A DNA stretch of 64,000 nucleotides. It comes from Heterohyrax brucei. Lineage: Eukaryota; Chordata; Mammalia; Hyracoidea; Procaviidae. Position 1 is the stretch's first letter. The number at the start of each line of letters is the position of its first letter. The stretch is taken from the NCBI GenBank assembly GCA_028571685.1, contig CM053148.1, forward strand, positions 85,892,001 to 85,956,000. Direction: 5' to 3'. A model generated the notes under the pieces. The model was not told the DNA's origin and made no database searches. It was given only the letters and a program-made list of their open reading frames with translations. This document shows, piece by piece, positions 11,396 to 21,569 of this stretch. Both the position numbers and the translations under genes were made by a program.

Positions 11396-11693
11396 GCTGC
11401 CAACAACAATAGCAACATGCCAAATTTGCTACAGAATAAATTTTACATGGGACAGGAAATTTTAGTGGAGGAACACAGCACAGTTGAGTGTTTGCTCAAG
11501 GACAGGAGTTGTCTGTTGAATAATTAGAGTTGTTATTTATTTTTTGTCCTTTGGGATATGCTTCTTATTTATGTAAACAGTGTCTTCCTGAACACCTAAG
11601 TCTTATTTGCTGTAATCTCTCATTTTGGATTTTGGTAACACTTCTCTGGTTACAACCTTCACTAATCAAGGTCTTTAGGACTTTCCTAGAGTA

Positions 11694-12165
11694 CAGTAGT
11701 CCCCACATTTCCACAGTTCTGTTTTTTGGTGGCTTCCATTCTCCCTGGTCAACCAAGGTATGAAAATACTACATGGAAAACTCCAGAAATGAACAATTCC
11801 TGAGTTTTAAATCGAGCACTGAATCTTGCACCAACTTGCTCCATCCTGCTGGGGACCTGAATTATCCCTTTGTCTAGCGCATCCAGCTATATACCCTACT
11901 CCCGTCAGTCACTTAATAGCTGAGTGGGTTGTCAGATCGACTTAAAATAGTGCACTGCTTATGTTCAAGTAACTTATTTTACTTAAAAATTGTTCTATTT
12001 TATTATTATTGTTAATTTCTTATGGTGTCTAATTTATGACTTAAACTTGATCATAGATACGTATGGATAGGAAAATACAGTGTGTATAGGGTTCAGTATC
12101 ATCTTTGATTTGAGACATATATTGGGTTTTAGAATGTATCCCCCACAAATAAGGGGGATCAACTG
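11694..12165 (+). mobile_element. MER2-like Tigger (TcMar-Tigger) DNA transposon
   Basis: The ends are inverted: CAGTAGTCCCCACAT on the left, GATCAACTG preceded by ATAAGGGG on the right, with a TA before the left end. The interior resembles Tigger 5' and 3' regions (GAACAATTCCTGAGTTTTAAA, TTCAAGTAACTTATTTTACTT; then ACTTGATCATAGATACGTATG, TAGGGTTCAGTATCATC, GTATCCCCCACAAATAAGGG). The transposase gene is deleted, leaving a roughly 470-bp non-autonomous copy. An AfroSINE starts right at its right end. Confidence 0.8.
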
Positions 12166-12322
12166 GAAACCCTGGTGGTGTAGTGGTTAAGTACTACATC
12201 TGCTAACCAAAAGGCCATCAGTTCAAATCTGCCAGGCATGCATTAGAAACTCTATGGGCAGTTCTATTCCGTCCTATAGGATCGCTGTGAGTTGGAATTG
12301 ACTTGACAACAGTGGATTTGTT
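12166..12322 (+). mobile_element. AfroSINE, full length
   Basis: Head GAAACCCTGGTGGTGTAGTG, box-B-like GTTCAAATC, tail CGCTGTGAGTTGGAATTGAC followed by a TTTGTTTTG end. It abuts the right terminus of a Tigger element, whose TA target is no longer visible. Confidence 0.9.
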
Positions 12323-12363
12323 TTGTTCTTTTGGTACTGTACATCAACAGGAACTATTGTACC

Positions 12364-12487
12364 TGGTAAGCCTTTGTGGCACAGTGGTTAACAGCTACAG
12401 CTGCTACCCAAAAGATCGTTTCAATCCACCTTGGAAATCCTTTGGGGCAGATCTACATTGTCCTGCATGGTAAAAGGTTTTGTTCCG
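12364..12487 (+). mobile_element. AfroSINE, diverged
   Basis: GCCTTTGTGGCACAGTGGTT, CAGCTGCTACCCAAAAG and CTTGGAAATCCTTTGGGGC are recognisable. Part of the middle and most of the tail are lost. Confidence 0.7.
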
Positions 12488-13476
12488 GTCATACTGTACA
12501 TGAAGAACAAGTCCTCACACCTCCACCCACCTTGTGATTTGTGAGAAGACAAAGAGTTCCAATTACCTTGGAGCTGAAGAGCTCTTCCATCTCAAAGTCT
12601 GTCCTCAGTATTGACTATTGGCAATGACCTCAGGCCAAGGCAACTCCCAGGGAGAGTTGAGGGTTCCAGACACTGCCCTGGGGAGTGTTTCAGCATGGAT
12701 CATGTGACGAGATGCTCTTCTCCAGGATGTGGCCAGCCCAGAGTAATCCTCTCAGCACCTCCGGCAAGCAACCGTTCCAAGCACTGTGCTATTTGCAAGC
12801 ATGAATCATACCTCCTGGCATACCTGGTACATTCCCTTGGGAGTGGGTTTTGCTGATTTCTCAGCATACTAGCCACAGCTCCATCTCTTTCTTTCCCATG
12901 CAGAGAGCCTACTGGAATGCAACTAAGACTAGCTTGATATAAGGGTAGCCTTGAATCTGATTAACATCTTTTTTTAAAGTAAATCATTCATAAATTTGAA
13001 ACTTCTATCAGCAACAAATTACTTAGGGGTCCACCAGCATGTCCGTTTTTCCCAACCCTACATGGAGAGCTGCTATGCCCATGGCCTGCTCCTGGCAAAA
13101 TCAATACAAGGTCAGACCTAGGACTATGCAGGCCACACACAAGTGACATCTATTATGAATTACGATTCTCTCAAGAGATAAGAACTGCTTTCTACTGTAG
13201 ACCTGGCACTGTGCTATCTACCTTCTCTGTTTACTGCTATTCCAGTTGATGAATGGGACATTTCTCTGTGTCTCTTTTTTTCTCCATCAGAATACTAACA
13301 CTCTGGTAGGTTCTGTAACTATTTCCAAAGCTAATACGCAGTGATCAAGCTTTCCAAAGCCTGGATTATTTCCTGCTACAGCACATCTCTGTGTTGTTAT
13401 CCTAAGTAACAGAAACAAGTGAATGGTATAAGGCACATATGGTTCCATTAAATGTTTCTGTTTTTTTTGTTGCTGG
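12488..13476. other. Intergenic DNA, no feature recognised
   Basis: About 1 kb without an identifiable repeat or gene. Confidence 0.4.
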
Positions 13477-13650
13477 ACTCTGTCCAGGCAAATCCAACTA
13501 ATAACAACCTTAGGGACAGAGTACAACTGTCCTGTACAGTTTTCTTGGCTATAATCTTTATGCAAGCAGATTAAAGCTTCTTAGTGGGTTTGAACTGCCA
13601 GCCATGTGGTTAGCAGGCAAATGCTTAACCACTGCACCACTGGGCCTCCA
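13477..13650 (-). mobile_element. AfroSINE, minus strand
   Basis: Reads as the reverse complement: AATCCAACTAATAACAACC, GACAGAGTACAACTGTCC, GGTTTGAACTGCCAGCC, ATGCTTAACCACTGCACCAC. It carries a short internal duplication-like insert before GGGTTTGAAC. Confidence 0.8.
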
Positions 13651-13895
13651 AATTTCCCTGAGGTTTCATACTCCCCATCTTTGTGTCTGGTATGCAAGAT
13701 CCACTTCTTTTTCCCCACTTATCATTAATTTTTATTCCATAAATTATAGGAATATTCTTTTAAATTGGTTTTTGCAGTAACCTTGGAATTACCATCATTC
13801 CTGAAATGAGTTACATAAGCCCACCACAAATTGTGGTCCCTGATTAAGCATATAATGTTTTTGTTCTGCCCAATTACTACTGACAGATGTGTATG

Positions 13896-14375
13896 TGATG
13901 GTTAAGATCATGTGTTAATTTGGCTGGGCCATGATTCTCTGTGTTTACATGGGATCACCCCCATAATGGGATCTGCTGTGAGAAGCCAATTAGTTGAAAA
14001 AGAGTTTCTTGGGTATGTGGCTTGTATTAAAGTGTATGAAGACATTCTGTCTTTTGTCTGTCTTGGATCCTGTAGCTGCCTCCTGTTTGTCTGACCTCCA
14101 GTTCTTGGGACTTGACCTACCACCTTATCTGCTGATCTTGGGTTCTTTGATCATCAGAGCCTGTGAATAACAGCCCTGTTCTCCAACCTAACAACCTTGG
14201 GTTTGCCAGCCCTTGTAGCTATCTGAACTACAAGAAGCTTCTATCCTGATCCACAGACTTGGGAGGTTCCAGTCTTTACAATCACTTGAGCCATTTCCTT
14301 GATCTCTCTCTCTCCATACATCTATATTTATATACTTTTCTGGTTTTACTTCTTAGAGAACCCAGCCTAAGAAAT
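13896..14375 (+). mobile_element. Fossil ERVL-type (MLT2-like) solo LTR
   Basis: Begins GTGATGGTTAAGATCATGTG and TTAATTTGGCTGGGCCATGA. Ends with the CTCTCTCTCTCCATACATC, TATATTTATATACTTTTCTGG and AGAGAACCCAGCCTAAGAAA series typical of MLT2-group LTRs. It is about 480 bp with no internal region, and ancient. Confidence 0.65.
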
Positions 14376-14962
14376 ACACAAATGCCATTTGTGTGATATC
14401 ATTTCTTTGAATCTCAAGGCTATCTCTTAAGCAGTTTCATGTAGCGATTGCAGGGAAGGACTGATTTGAAAAGTACTGTATTGCCGGAAACTATGTGATA
14501 GTAGATAGATGCAGTAATAAAGACCAATAAATGAAGTGGCAACTTAAGAAAAAGGGCAGGTAAGTTGCAATATCCTACCTACAAGCAGGTCTGTCAGATA
14601 TATTTAGTTAAATGTAGATATGTTAATTTCTAATGATCTTGTTTTCTTTTTAATGAATAGTCATAAAACTTTTTTGTGAAAAGTTTGAATGTTATTTACA
14701 GTTTAGACTTCTATAGATATTGAAGACTGTGGTAGAAAAAAATTAATAATGCCTTCTTAAAGAAACTAGAAAGAGATTAGAGAATGCAACTCAGAATCTA
14801 CTCTGGTTTGCAAAGAGGACTGACATGAGGTTCTGGAAAGAAAGACAACTCAAGAAGTGTGGAAAACTCTCAAATATGCTACTGTATCTGCTATCACAGA
14901 TAATACCTAGTAAAGTTCTCTTTCACCCCTCTATAAAAAAAAATTCAAATCATCTGCCATTC

Positions 14963-15092
14963 TGACTCAGATCAATCCATTAGCACAGAATAGTACTACC
15001 CCATAGAGTTTCCAAGGAGCTCCTGGTGGATTCAGCTGCTAGACTTTTAGTTAGCAGCTGAAGCACTTAACTGCCATGCCACTAGATTTTCC
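14963..15092 (-). mobile_element. AfroSINE, minus strand, partial
   Basis: CAGAATAGTACTACCCCATA, GAGTTTCCAAGGAGCTCCTG, TTAGTTAGCAGCTGAAGCAC, CTTAACTGCCATGCCACTAG. The tail end is shortened. Confidence 0.8.
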
Positions 15093-15111
15093 CCTAGTAA
15101 GACAGAGCCTC

Positions 15112-15280
15112 CATAAAACCAAACCAGATCCATGGCTCTCAAGTTGACTCTGGCCCATAATGACCCAATAGGACAGAGTAGAACTATCCTATAGGGTTTG
15201 CAAAGAACAATTGGTGGATTTGAACCGCCAGCCTTTCAGTTAGCTGCCAAGTTCTTAACCAGGGTACCACCAGGGCTCCA
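15112..15280 (-). mobile_element. AfroSINE, minus strand, full length
   Basis: AAACCAAACCAGATCCATGG, TCAAGTTGACTCTGGCCCAT, AGGACAGAGTAGAACTATCC, GATTTGAACCGCCAGCC, TACCACCAGGGCTCC. It lies 20 bp from another minus-strand copy. Confidence 0.9.
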
Positions 15281-15817
15281 CACCTCCACAGAAGATACCG
15301 TAACTCCCAATACTATTGGAAGTCTGGAGTGGTGAGCAATCCAAATACTCATCCAGGAGAAGGCTAAAGAAACTAAGCCCCTGGTTATTTGGGAAGCATT
15401 CTGAATTTAAGCACATGAAGAAAAGATGGCAAGAATATATTCCTAAGAATGAATCTGAGGGTAGTTTAAAACACGGATTGCCATGAGTTGGAATCAATGT
15501 GGAAGCACATTAGCCTGGTAAAATATAACAGCAGTTTGAGGAGTTCTAAATGTCAACACAAGTTTAGACTTTGATAAAAGTTTTCTAAGGGAATATGTAG
15601 AAGACCATTTTATTTACGTTCAGAGCCTTACAATCATGGGAGGGGCAAGCCAGCTGCACAAGGACCGTGATGCAATGGTGGTACGTGCAGAGAGAAGGCA
15701 AAACTTTTCAATGTTTCTGTTTCCTGTTGAGCTAAATGACCTTCCAACTGAAAAGGGCAGAAGAACCACTCGTCTTCCATGATAAAGGATTAGTGATGGG
15801 ATCCCAGAACAAGTCCT

Positions 15818-16118
15818 GTTTTTGTTGTTAGCTGCTGTTGAGTGGGTAGCTGATCCATGGGGATCCTATGTACAACAGAACAAAACACTGCCTGCCGTGA
15901 TCCACCGTGTTTCCACGGGCTAATTTTTGGAAGTAGATTCCCAGGCCTTCTGAGTCCATCTTAGTCTGGAGGTATTCTTGAAACCTATTCATCACTATAA
16001 CAGCACAGAAGCCTTCTCTGGAAGGTAGTGGCTGTGCACGAGGAACACTTAGTTGGAATTTAAACTCAAGTCTCTTGCGTGAAAATGAGAATTCTACCAG
16101 TGAGCCACGACTGCCCCA
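15818..16118 (-). mobile_element. tRNA-Gly-headed afrotherian SINE, minus strand
   Basis: The right end, GAGAATTCTACCAGTGAGCC, is the reverse complement of a tRNA-Gly-like head (..GGTTCAGTGGTAGAATTCTC). The body contains TTTGGAAGTAGATTCCCAGG and TTAGTCTGGAGG. The left end carries the RTE-like tail (TGTTGTTAGCTGCTGTTGAG..AACAGAACAAAACACTGCC). It is flanked by AGAACAAGTCCT at 15,806 and AGAACAAGTTCT at 16,119. Confidence 0.75.
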
Positions 16119-16130
16119 AGAACAAGTTCT

Positions 16131-16289
16131 AAACCCAAACAAACAAAAAAAAATCTAGTGTCAACATAGCGACCCTATAGGACAGAGTAGAACTGCCCCC
16201 TAGAGTTTCCAAGGAGCACCTGGAAGATGTGAACTGCAGACCTTTTGGTTATTAGCCACAGCACTTAACCACTATGCCACGAGGGTTTC
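16131..16289 (-). mobile_element. AfroSINE at the same target as its neighbour
   Basis: AACATAGCGACCCTATAGG, GTAGAACTGCCCCCTAGAG, TTTGGTTATTAGCCACAGC, CACTATGCCACGAGGGTTTC. It is flanked by AGAACAAGTTCT (16,119) and TGAACAAGTCCT (16,290). The same word also lies left of the preceding SINE, so two insertions used one target site. Confidence 0.9.
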
Positions 16290-16301
16290 TGAACAAGTCC
16301 T

Positions 16302-17456
16302 AGCTGCTCCAAATGAGGACCCATCTTCTAGCTTAGACTAAAATCAATTTGGATGATCTTTATGGTGCACAGATAGCAGCCTAAACACAAGATAACAAAG
16401 GTGTGACTCAGCAGCTTCACATATAAGACAGACTTGGAAGGTTGGTAGTTAGCGTCACCCATTTGAACCCATTCGGAGAGGGGTTCCCTACTAACAAAAT
16501 CAAATGCAACCTTAGGCTACAGAACGAGGTTGGCAAGAGACCACTTCACTTGGCAGTGATTAGAATACTCTTGGAATGTTGTAAAAAGATAGAGATAAAG
16601 CAGAACACATTAGAGGAGGATAGTCAAAACAGAGAGGAACTGGAAAGCACTGAAGAAAGCACCTGTTTTACCTGGCAAACAGGGGACTCTGGCAAGCCAC
16701 ATGAAGACAGCAGCCAAAGGTTTGATGGTCTGTGAAGTGGAAGACGGGACTTGCTCTGTGTGGTCCCTGTGGAGACAGCAAGGACATCCGAGTGTGAGTG
16801 TGCAGAAAGTGATGCACGCTTTAAAATGTATAAAAACTTTCCCAAGCACAAAAGCCCTCAGACAGAATGCACTGTCCCAAGTTTCAAAACGGAGGTATTT
16901 AAGCCTAGGATGCAGACACCAGCTCATTGGTGGTTGGTTGGTCTTCTCTCCAGTGTTGCAGTGTTTTTTTTAATCAGGAGTCCTCCCCTATTCCCTGCTC
17001 AGGGGATCTGGGTGGTACCCCAGGGCAGGAAATGCACTCAACACAGAACAGAGGTAGCAGCTGAGAAGTAAAAAGTCATCAGGAACTCTGAGTAGTGATG
17101 GAACAGGAGAAAATGGAAGGGTGTCCATCATTCTGACACAGTTAGCAGCTAATCATCTTTCCCCAGGGGGAAGATCCTGACCAGAGAATATGTCAGTGAA
17201 ATGAATTTCAGTCATGGAAAGAACCTGTATTTTTTACAGATAATAACCTTATCTCTGTATTTTTGAATTTCATGCTCAATAAAAGTCCTTTTCTCTTACA
17301 AACTGCTTCTTCTTCCCAGAACCAGATGCATGTACATTTGACGTGTGCAGGCCTCAGGCTCACAGGGCAACTCCATATTCTGCTGTCACTGTCTTAATAA
17401 TATTCATAATTTTTGAGTACAAAGGGTTCCATGTTTTCATTTCACACTTAAAACTA
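16302..17456. other. Intergenic DNA with LTR-like signals
   Basis: No protein domain is seen in several moderately long open frames. A TATAAAA box at 16,829-16,835 and an AATAAA at 17,278-17,283 lie about 450 bp apart, a spacing that could fit an LTR of an unrecognised retroviral family, or chance. Nothing more can be supported. Confidence 0.3.
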
Positions 17457-17614
17457 CCAAACCCACTGCCATCAAGACACTTCTAACTCATAGCAACCCT
17501 ACAGGACAGAGTAGAACTGCCCCATAGAGTTTCCAAGGAGAGTTTGGTGGATTTGAACTGCCCATCTTTTGGTTAGCAGCAATAGCTTTTAACCTCTGTA
17601 CTACCAGGTTTTCT
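17457..17614 (-). mobile_element. AfroSINE, minus strand, full length
   Basis: CCAAACCCACTGCCATCAAG, ACAGAGTAGAACTGCCCCAT, GATTTGAACTGCCCATC, TACTACCAGGTTTTC. Confidence 0.9.
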
Positions 17615-17828
17615 TCATTTTGCACTGGGTCCCATAAATTATTTAGGTGGCCCTGCTCCCTGTCCATCTTAGAGTCATTCCTATTTGCATTCAAGTGGCT
17701 TCAAGTGCTCACACAAACTTGGAAGAGAGAGAGAGACAATCCTGGTCACTTTGTTTGGGAGACAGCATGCTAGTACCATGGATTGGATTGTGTGCCCTCA
17801 AAATATCTGTCTGCTTTGCTAGGTCATT

Positions 17829-18037
17829 GTCATGGATTGAACTGTGTCTCTCTAAAAAATGTGCATAGTAATTTGGCTGGGCCGGTGATTTCCAGTTTTG
17901 TGCCTTCCATTCTGTGATTTTCTGATGCTGTAAATCCTAATCTTTGCCTGTGGACTTTGTAAGAATAAACTTTTCTTTGCTAAAGCCATCTACTTTGTAG
18001 TATTTCTGTTAAGACAGAACTAGACGTCCGAAACAGT
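17829..18037 (+). mobile_element. Fossil MaLR-like LTR fragment
   Basis: Starts ATGGATTGAACTGTGTCTCT and ends AAGCCATCTACTTTGTAGTA..GACAGAACTAGACGTCC. It is the same family as the LTR at 18,151 but much shorter, with the middle missing. Confidence 0.6.
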
Positions 18038-18150
18038 CACGATTCCTGGTACTGTATGACTGTCTACCATCTAGTCACCTGCCGTTGATTTCCCCATGTA
18101 TCATAAATCCTATCACTATGGGGTTAATGAGAAATCAGCAGCAGGAATAT

Positions 18151-18677
18151 TGACATTGGATTGAATTATGTCCCCCCCAAAAACATGTCTAGCCACGTGG
18201 CTGGGCCGTGATTCCCAGGATCTTGTAACTGTCCTCCATTTGGTGGTTTTCCTATGATGTATGTTAAAGGATTAGGGTGGGGCTGTAAATCCCTTCATAG
18301 GATCATCCCTCTGCTCCACTGTAAAGGGAGTTTCCCTGGAGTATGGCTTGCCCCACCCTTAATCCTTTCATCCTACAAGAGATAAAAGGACAGAGAAGCA
18401 GGCAGAGAATTGGGAACCTCATAACATCAAGAAAGCAGGACCAGGAGAAGAGCACATCCTTCAGACCTGAAGTTCCTGCACCAAGATGCTCCCTGGACAA
18501 AGACTGATGCAATGCTGGACTTTCCTCCAGAGCTGACAAGGGGGAAAGCCTTCCCCTGGAGCAGACACCCTGAATACGGACTTGTAGCCTACCAGACTGT
18601 GTAAGAATAAACCTTCCTTTGTTACAGTCATCCACTCTGTGATATTTCTGTTAGAGCAGCCCTAGCTGACCAAAACA
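18151..18677 (+). mobile_element. Fossil MaLR-like solo LTR
   Basis: About 527 bp with TG..CA ends (TGACATTGGATTGAATTATG to CTGACCAAAACA). It contains the family hallmarks GGATTAGGGTGGGGCTG, GCCCCACCCTTAATCC, AATAAACCTTCC and a TTTCTGTTAGAGCAGCCCTA end. No internal genes are seen. It is an afrotherian-looking subfamily that recurs in this window. Confidence 0.7.
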
Positions 18678-18681
18678 CTGT

Positions 18682-19560
18682 GTGTCAGGGTTGTATCCTT
18701 TCACTGTACATTTTCAATCTGTATGCTGAGCAAATAATCCAAGAACCTGGTTTATATGAAGAAGAATGAGGCATCAGGATTGGAGAATGACTCATTAACA
18801 ACCTGTGTTACAAAGATGACGTCACCTTACTTGCTAGAAGTGAAGAATATTTGAAATACTGATGAAAATCAAGGACTATAGCCTTCAGTATGGATTGCAC
18901 CTCAACATCAAGAAAACAACAATCCTCACACTGGAGCAGTAAGCAATGTCATCATAAGTGGAGAACGGATTTCATCATTTTACTTGGATCCACAATCAAC
19001 GCCAAAGGAAACAGCAGTCAAGAAATCAAAAGACACATTGCACTGGGAAAATCTGCTGCAAAGGACCTCTTTAAAGTATGGTGTCACCTTGAAGACTAGA
19101 GTGCACCTGACCCAAGCCATGGCATTTTCAGTGGCATCATATGTATGTGAAAGCTGGACAGTGCACAGAGAAGACAGAAGAACTGATGTCTCTGAATTGC
19201 AGTGCTGGAGAGACAAGGTGAACATACCGCGGACTGCCAAAAGAACAAGCAGATCTGTTCTGGAAGAAGTACAGCCACACAACTCCTTACAAGCAAAGAT
19301 GGCAAGTCTGCATCTTACAAACTGGACATGTTGTCAGGAGGGATCAGTCCCTAGAAAAGGACACCACGCTTGGTACAGTGGAAGGTCAGCACAAGAGGAA
19401 GACCCTCTGTGAGAAGGACTGGCAGAGTAGCCGCAACAATGGGCTTAAGCATAAAAACGACTGTGGACATGGTGCAAGACTGAGCAATGTTTCGTTCTGT
19501 CATGCATAGGGTCTCTGTGAGTTGGAACTAACTCTATGGCACCTAACAACAATGACATAT
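18682..19560 (+). mobile_element. RTE (BovB-type) LINE, 3' half
   Basis: The best RTE copy in the window. The frames read QGCILSLYIFNLYAEQIIQE, a YKDD-like palm box followed by VTLLARSEEYL (consensus YADD), then TDFIILLGSTINAKGNSSQE (consensus SDFIFLGSKITADGDCSHEI). Further on are VASYVCESWTV and PRTAKRTSRSVLEEVQP. It ends with GGGTCTCTGTGAGTTGGAAC and the tail CACCTAACAACAATGAC. It is truncated at the 5' end, frameshifted, and not functional. Confidence 0.9.
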
Positions 19561-19689
19561 TGATGAGATCTACAAGATTAGATAGTGTCTCAAACCAACC
19601 TCTTCTGAGATACAAGAAAAACAAGGAAAGAGACAAGAGGACCACCATACTACAAACAAAGCTACACCTGGGTTCCCTGTGCCTGAGAA

Positions 19690-19882
19690 ACTCCTAAATC
19701 AGTGTTAGAAGTATGACAAAGACCTTCCCCTGTAGCCAACAGAGACAGAAAGACTTCCCCTTGAGCTGGCAGCCTGAATTTGGATTTCCAGTTCACTGGA
19801 CTATGAGAGAATAAACCTCTCTTTGAGAAAGCTATCCAGTTGTGGTACTTCTGTTATGGCAGCATTAGCTGATTTAAGACAG
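19690..19882 (+). mobile_element. Fossil MaLR-like LTR 3' fragment
   Basis: The 3' half of the recurring LTR family: AAAGACTTCCCCTTGAGCTG, GAGAGAATAAACCTCTCTTT and GTTATGGCAGCATTAGCTGA. Confidence 0.6.
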
Positions 19883-20216
19883 AGTGGAAGGATGGCAACT
19901 AGGTTTTGCTTTCCTGTGCAATTTCCCCTGCAGTCTCAACTTCTAATACTTTCTTGCTCTCAGAGTTGGGAGAAGAGAGTTAACATTAGTTTCCTGACTT
20001 ATAAATGAGAATAATAACCATGTCTACCTCATTAGCTTTTGTAGGAATGAAATGATATCATGTTACATAACTAATTAATGCATAACATCAAATCATTGTC
20101 TTTGTTTGTTGAGGGCATAGAAAGAGGGTGGAGCAAAAAGGAATCCCAGGATTAGGAGTGGATATCTACTCTCATGAAAAACAGAAGACAACATTCGGGG
20201 CAGCTGGCAGAAGAAG

Positions 20217-20372
20217 GGAGCGCTGGTCGCATTGTGGGTAAGAGCTCAGCTACTAACCAAGTGGTCCCAGTTCAATCTACCAGCAGCTCCTTGGAAACCC
20301 TATGGGGCAGGTCTACTATGTCCTATACAGAATGCGTCAGAATCGTCTCAGTGATAATGGGTTTGGTTTGGG
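20217..20372 (+). mobile_element. AfroSINE, last copy before the APP promoter
   Basis: GAGCGCTGGTCGCATTGTGG, AGCTCAGCTACTAACCAAG, CTTGGAAACCCTATGGGGC, TCAGAATCGTCTCAGTGATA, ending GGGTTTGGTTTGG. It is the final SINE before a gap of about 4.6 kb without any. Confidence 0.85.
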
Positions 20373-21210
20373 GGGTTGGAAGACAAACCCTAGCTTCTCA
20401 GGGAGGAAGGTGTCAGTCATCCTGGGGCTGAGACACCACTCCACAGTGCTCGGCATCTTTCCTAGTAAGCCCGGCGAGCAGGTGAGACGAGGCCGCTTTT
20501 CATCTCAGTCTTAACATGAGTAGGGAAGCCTTCCCACTAGAGCCACCATGGGCTTGAAACTGTATGTGCCTCGTCAGATCAAGAGCTGGGGGCCACATCA
20601 GGGCGGTTCTAGAATGTTGACAACCTCGACACTGGCTAGTTTACATGGAAGCTAGGAGGACAGTGGCTCTGCAGGAGGTTCATCCCTCTAATTCAGAGCA
20701 GACATAGTGAAGAGCAAGGACAGGGTATGAGGCCTTAAGTTTCTAGTTATGGAGATCGAATAAGAATCATCTCTCTCCTGATTTCCACGCCACCCCATGT
20801 CGAATGGACAATGCACCTCTGCCTGATAAACCCCTAGCCGGGAGCCCTTTTCTCTAAGACCAGCAAAAGCGAAATAAAAATGCAAAAACAAAAACAAAAA
20901 CCTTCCTTTCAAAAAGGAATAAATGGGTCGCCCCGCTTCTTTGCCACGTTCCCTGGCTTTCTCCTAGGGTTCTTTCTACAGGTAGAAATTCCAGGTTGCC
21001 CATGGCCGCTTTTGACCAAAAAAAGAAAAAGGAGTGTTTTGCTCTCTCAACAAGCAAAGAGATCCCTCTTTCGTTTAAGCTTTGCTGGTTCCCATTCGTT
21101 TCCAGAATCGCCTCCCCCACCTTTCCAAATCAAGACCAAAAAGAAAAAAAAAAAAACAAAACGCTTCAGTAGCGGTCAGTTTTCTACAACATCCCAGCGG
21201 GGTCGCAGGA
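20373..21210 (+). promoter_or_regulatory. Distal upstream region of APP
   Basis: SINE-free sequence rising in GC towards APP. It has an A-rich run with AAAACAAAAACAAAAACC near 20,884 and another at 21,138-21,163. No TATA element or gene is seen. Its regulatory role is inferred only from position (about 360-1,200 bp upstream of the inferred start) and from the absence of repeats. Confidence 0.4.
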
Positions 21211-21477
21211 GCCAAGCTCATCGGAAAGAGCCTGAAGCGCTCTCGACTTTTCGGGGGCCCGAACGTCCTACGACTCACCTTTCCCTGATTCTGCCCTGCC
21301 CCACTCGGGGCCCTTGCCTCTCCCTCCTACGGCCCCCGGGGCCCCAGGTGGGCGGTGGGCCTGGCAGGCGCTCGGGGTGCAGGGGGAGACCGCGGCGCCG
21401 CCGCACCTGTGGGCGCCCGGAAACGAGGAGGCAGCGGGGGGACCCCAGGAGGCCCGGGTGGGCGCAGCTCCCGGGCG

Positions 21478-21496
21478 GCGCCGCTAGGGGTCCCTC
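21478..21496 (+). promoter_or_regulatory. CTCF site of the APP promoter (APB-beta-like)
   Basis: GGCGCCGCTAGGGGTCCCT matches the well-studied APP proximal element APB-beta, which is bound by CTCF in human cells. The core CCGCTAGGGG is identical to my memory of the human promoter. It lies about 75-90 bp upstream of the inferred start, the same relative place as in human. Binding in this species is inferred. Confidence 0.75.
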
Positions 21497-21509
21497 TCGG
21501 GCGCCGAGC

Positions 21510-21517
21510 GGGGCGGG
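21510..21517 (+). promoter_or_regulatory. GC box (Sp1-type)
   Basis: GGGGCGGG lies between the CTCF and E-box elements, a perfect Sp1/KLF core. I recall a slightly weaker GGGGTGGG here in human APP. Confidence 0.6.
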
Positions 21518-21520
21518 CCG

Positions 21521-21533
21521 GATCAGCTGACTC
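21521..21533 (+). promoter_or_regulatory. USF E-box of the APP promoter (APB-alpha-like)
   Basis: GATCAGCTGACTC contains the E-box CAGCTG (21,524-21,529). It corresponds to the USF-bound APB-alpha element, about 40 bp upstream of the inferred start, and looks identical to human at the core. The overlapping TGACTC is a half AP-1 site. Confidence 0.7.
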
Positions 21534-21569
21534 TCCGGGCTGCCAGCGCCGCCGCCGCGCTCCTGCTCA

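Larger units (their letters stand above)
10615..11422 (+). mobile_element. AfroSINE long variant, split by a solo LTR
   Basis: The left part (10,615-10,729) has GTTCTGCTTCTGAAAATCA, CAGCCTTGGAAACCC and the tail GTCACCGTGAGTCAGC..GATGGCAGC. The last bases of the tail (GCTGCCAACAACAATAGCAA) reappear at 11,396 after the LTR. This is the SINE variant with an extra GATCTGCTTCYGAAA-type segment. Confidence 0.65.

Noticed and set aside
18984-19412. 142-codon frame read as a host gene
   Set aside because: It matches the C-terminal part of RTE/BovB ORF2, and the copy is frameshifted and truncated.
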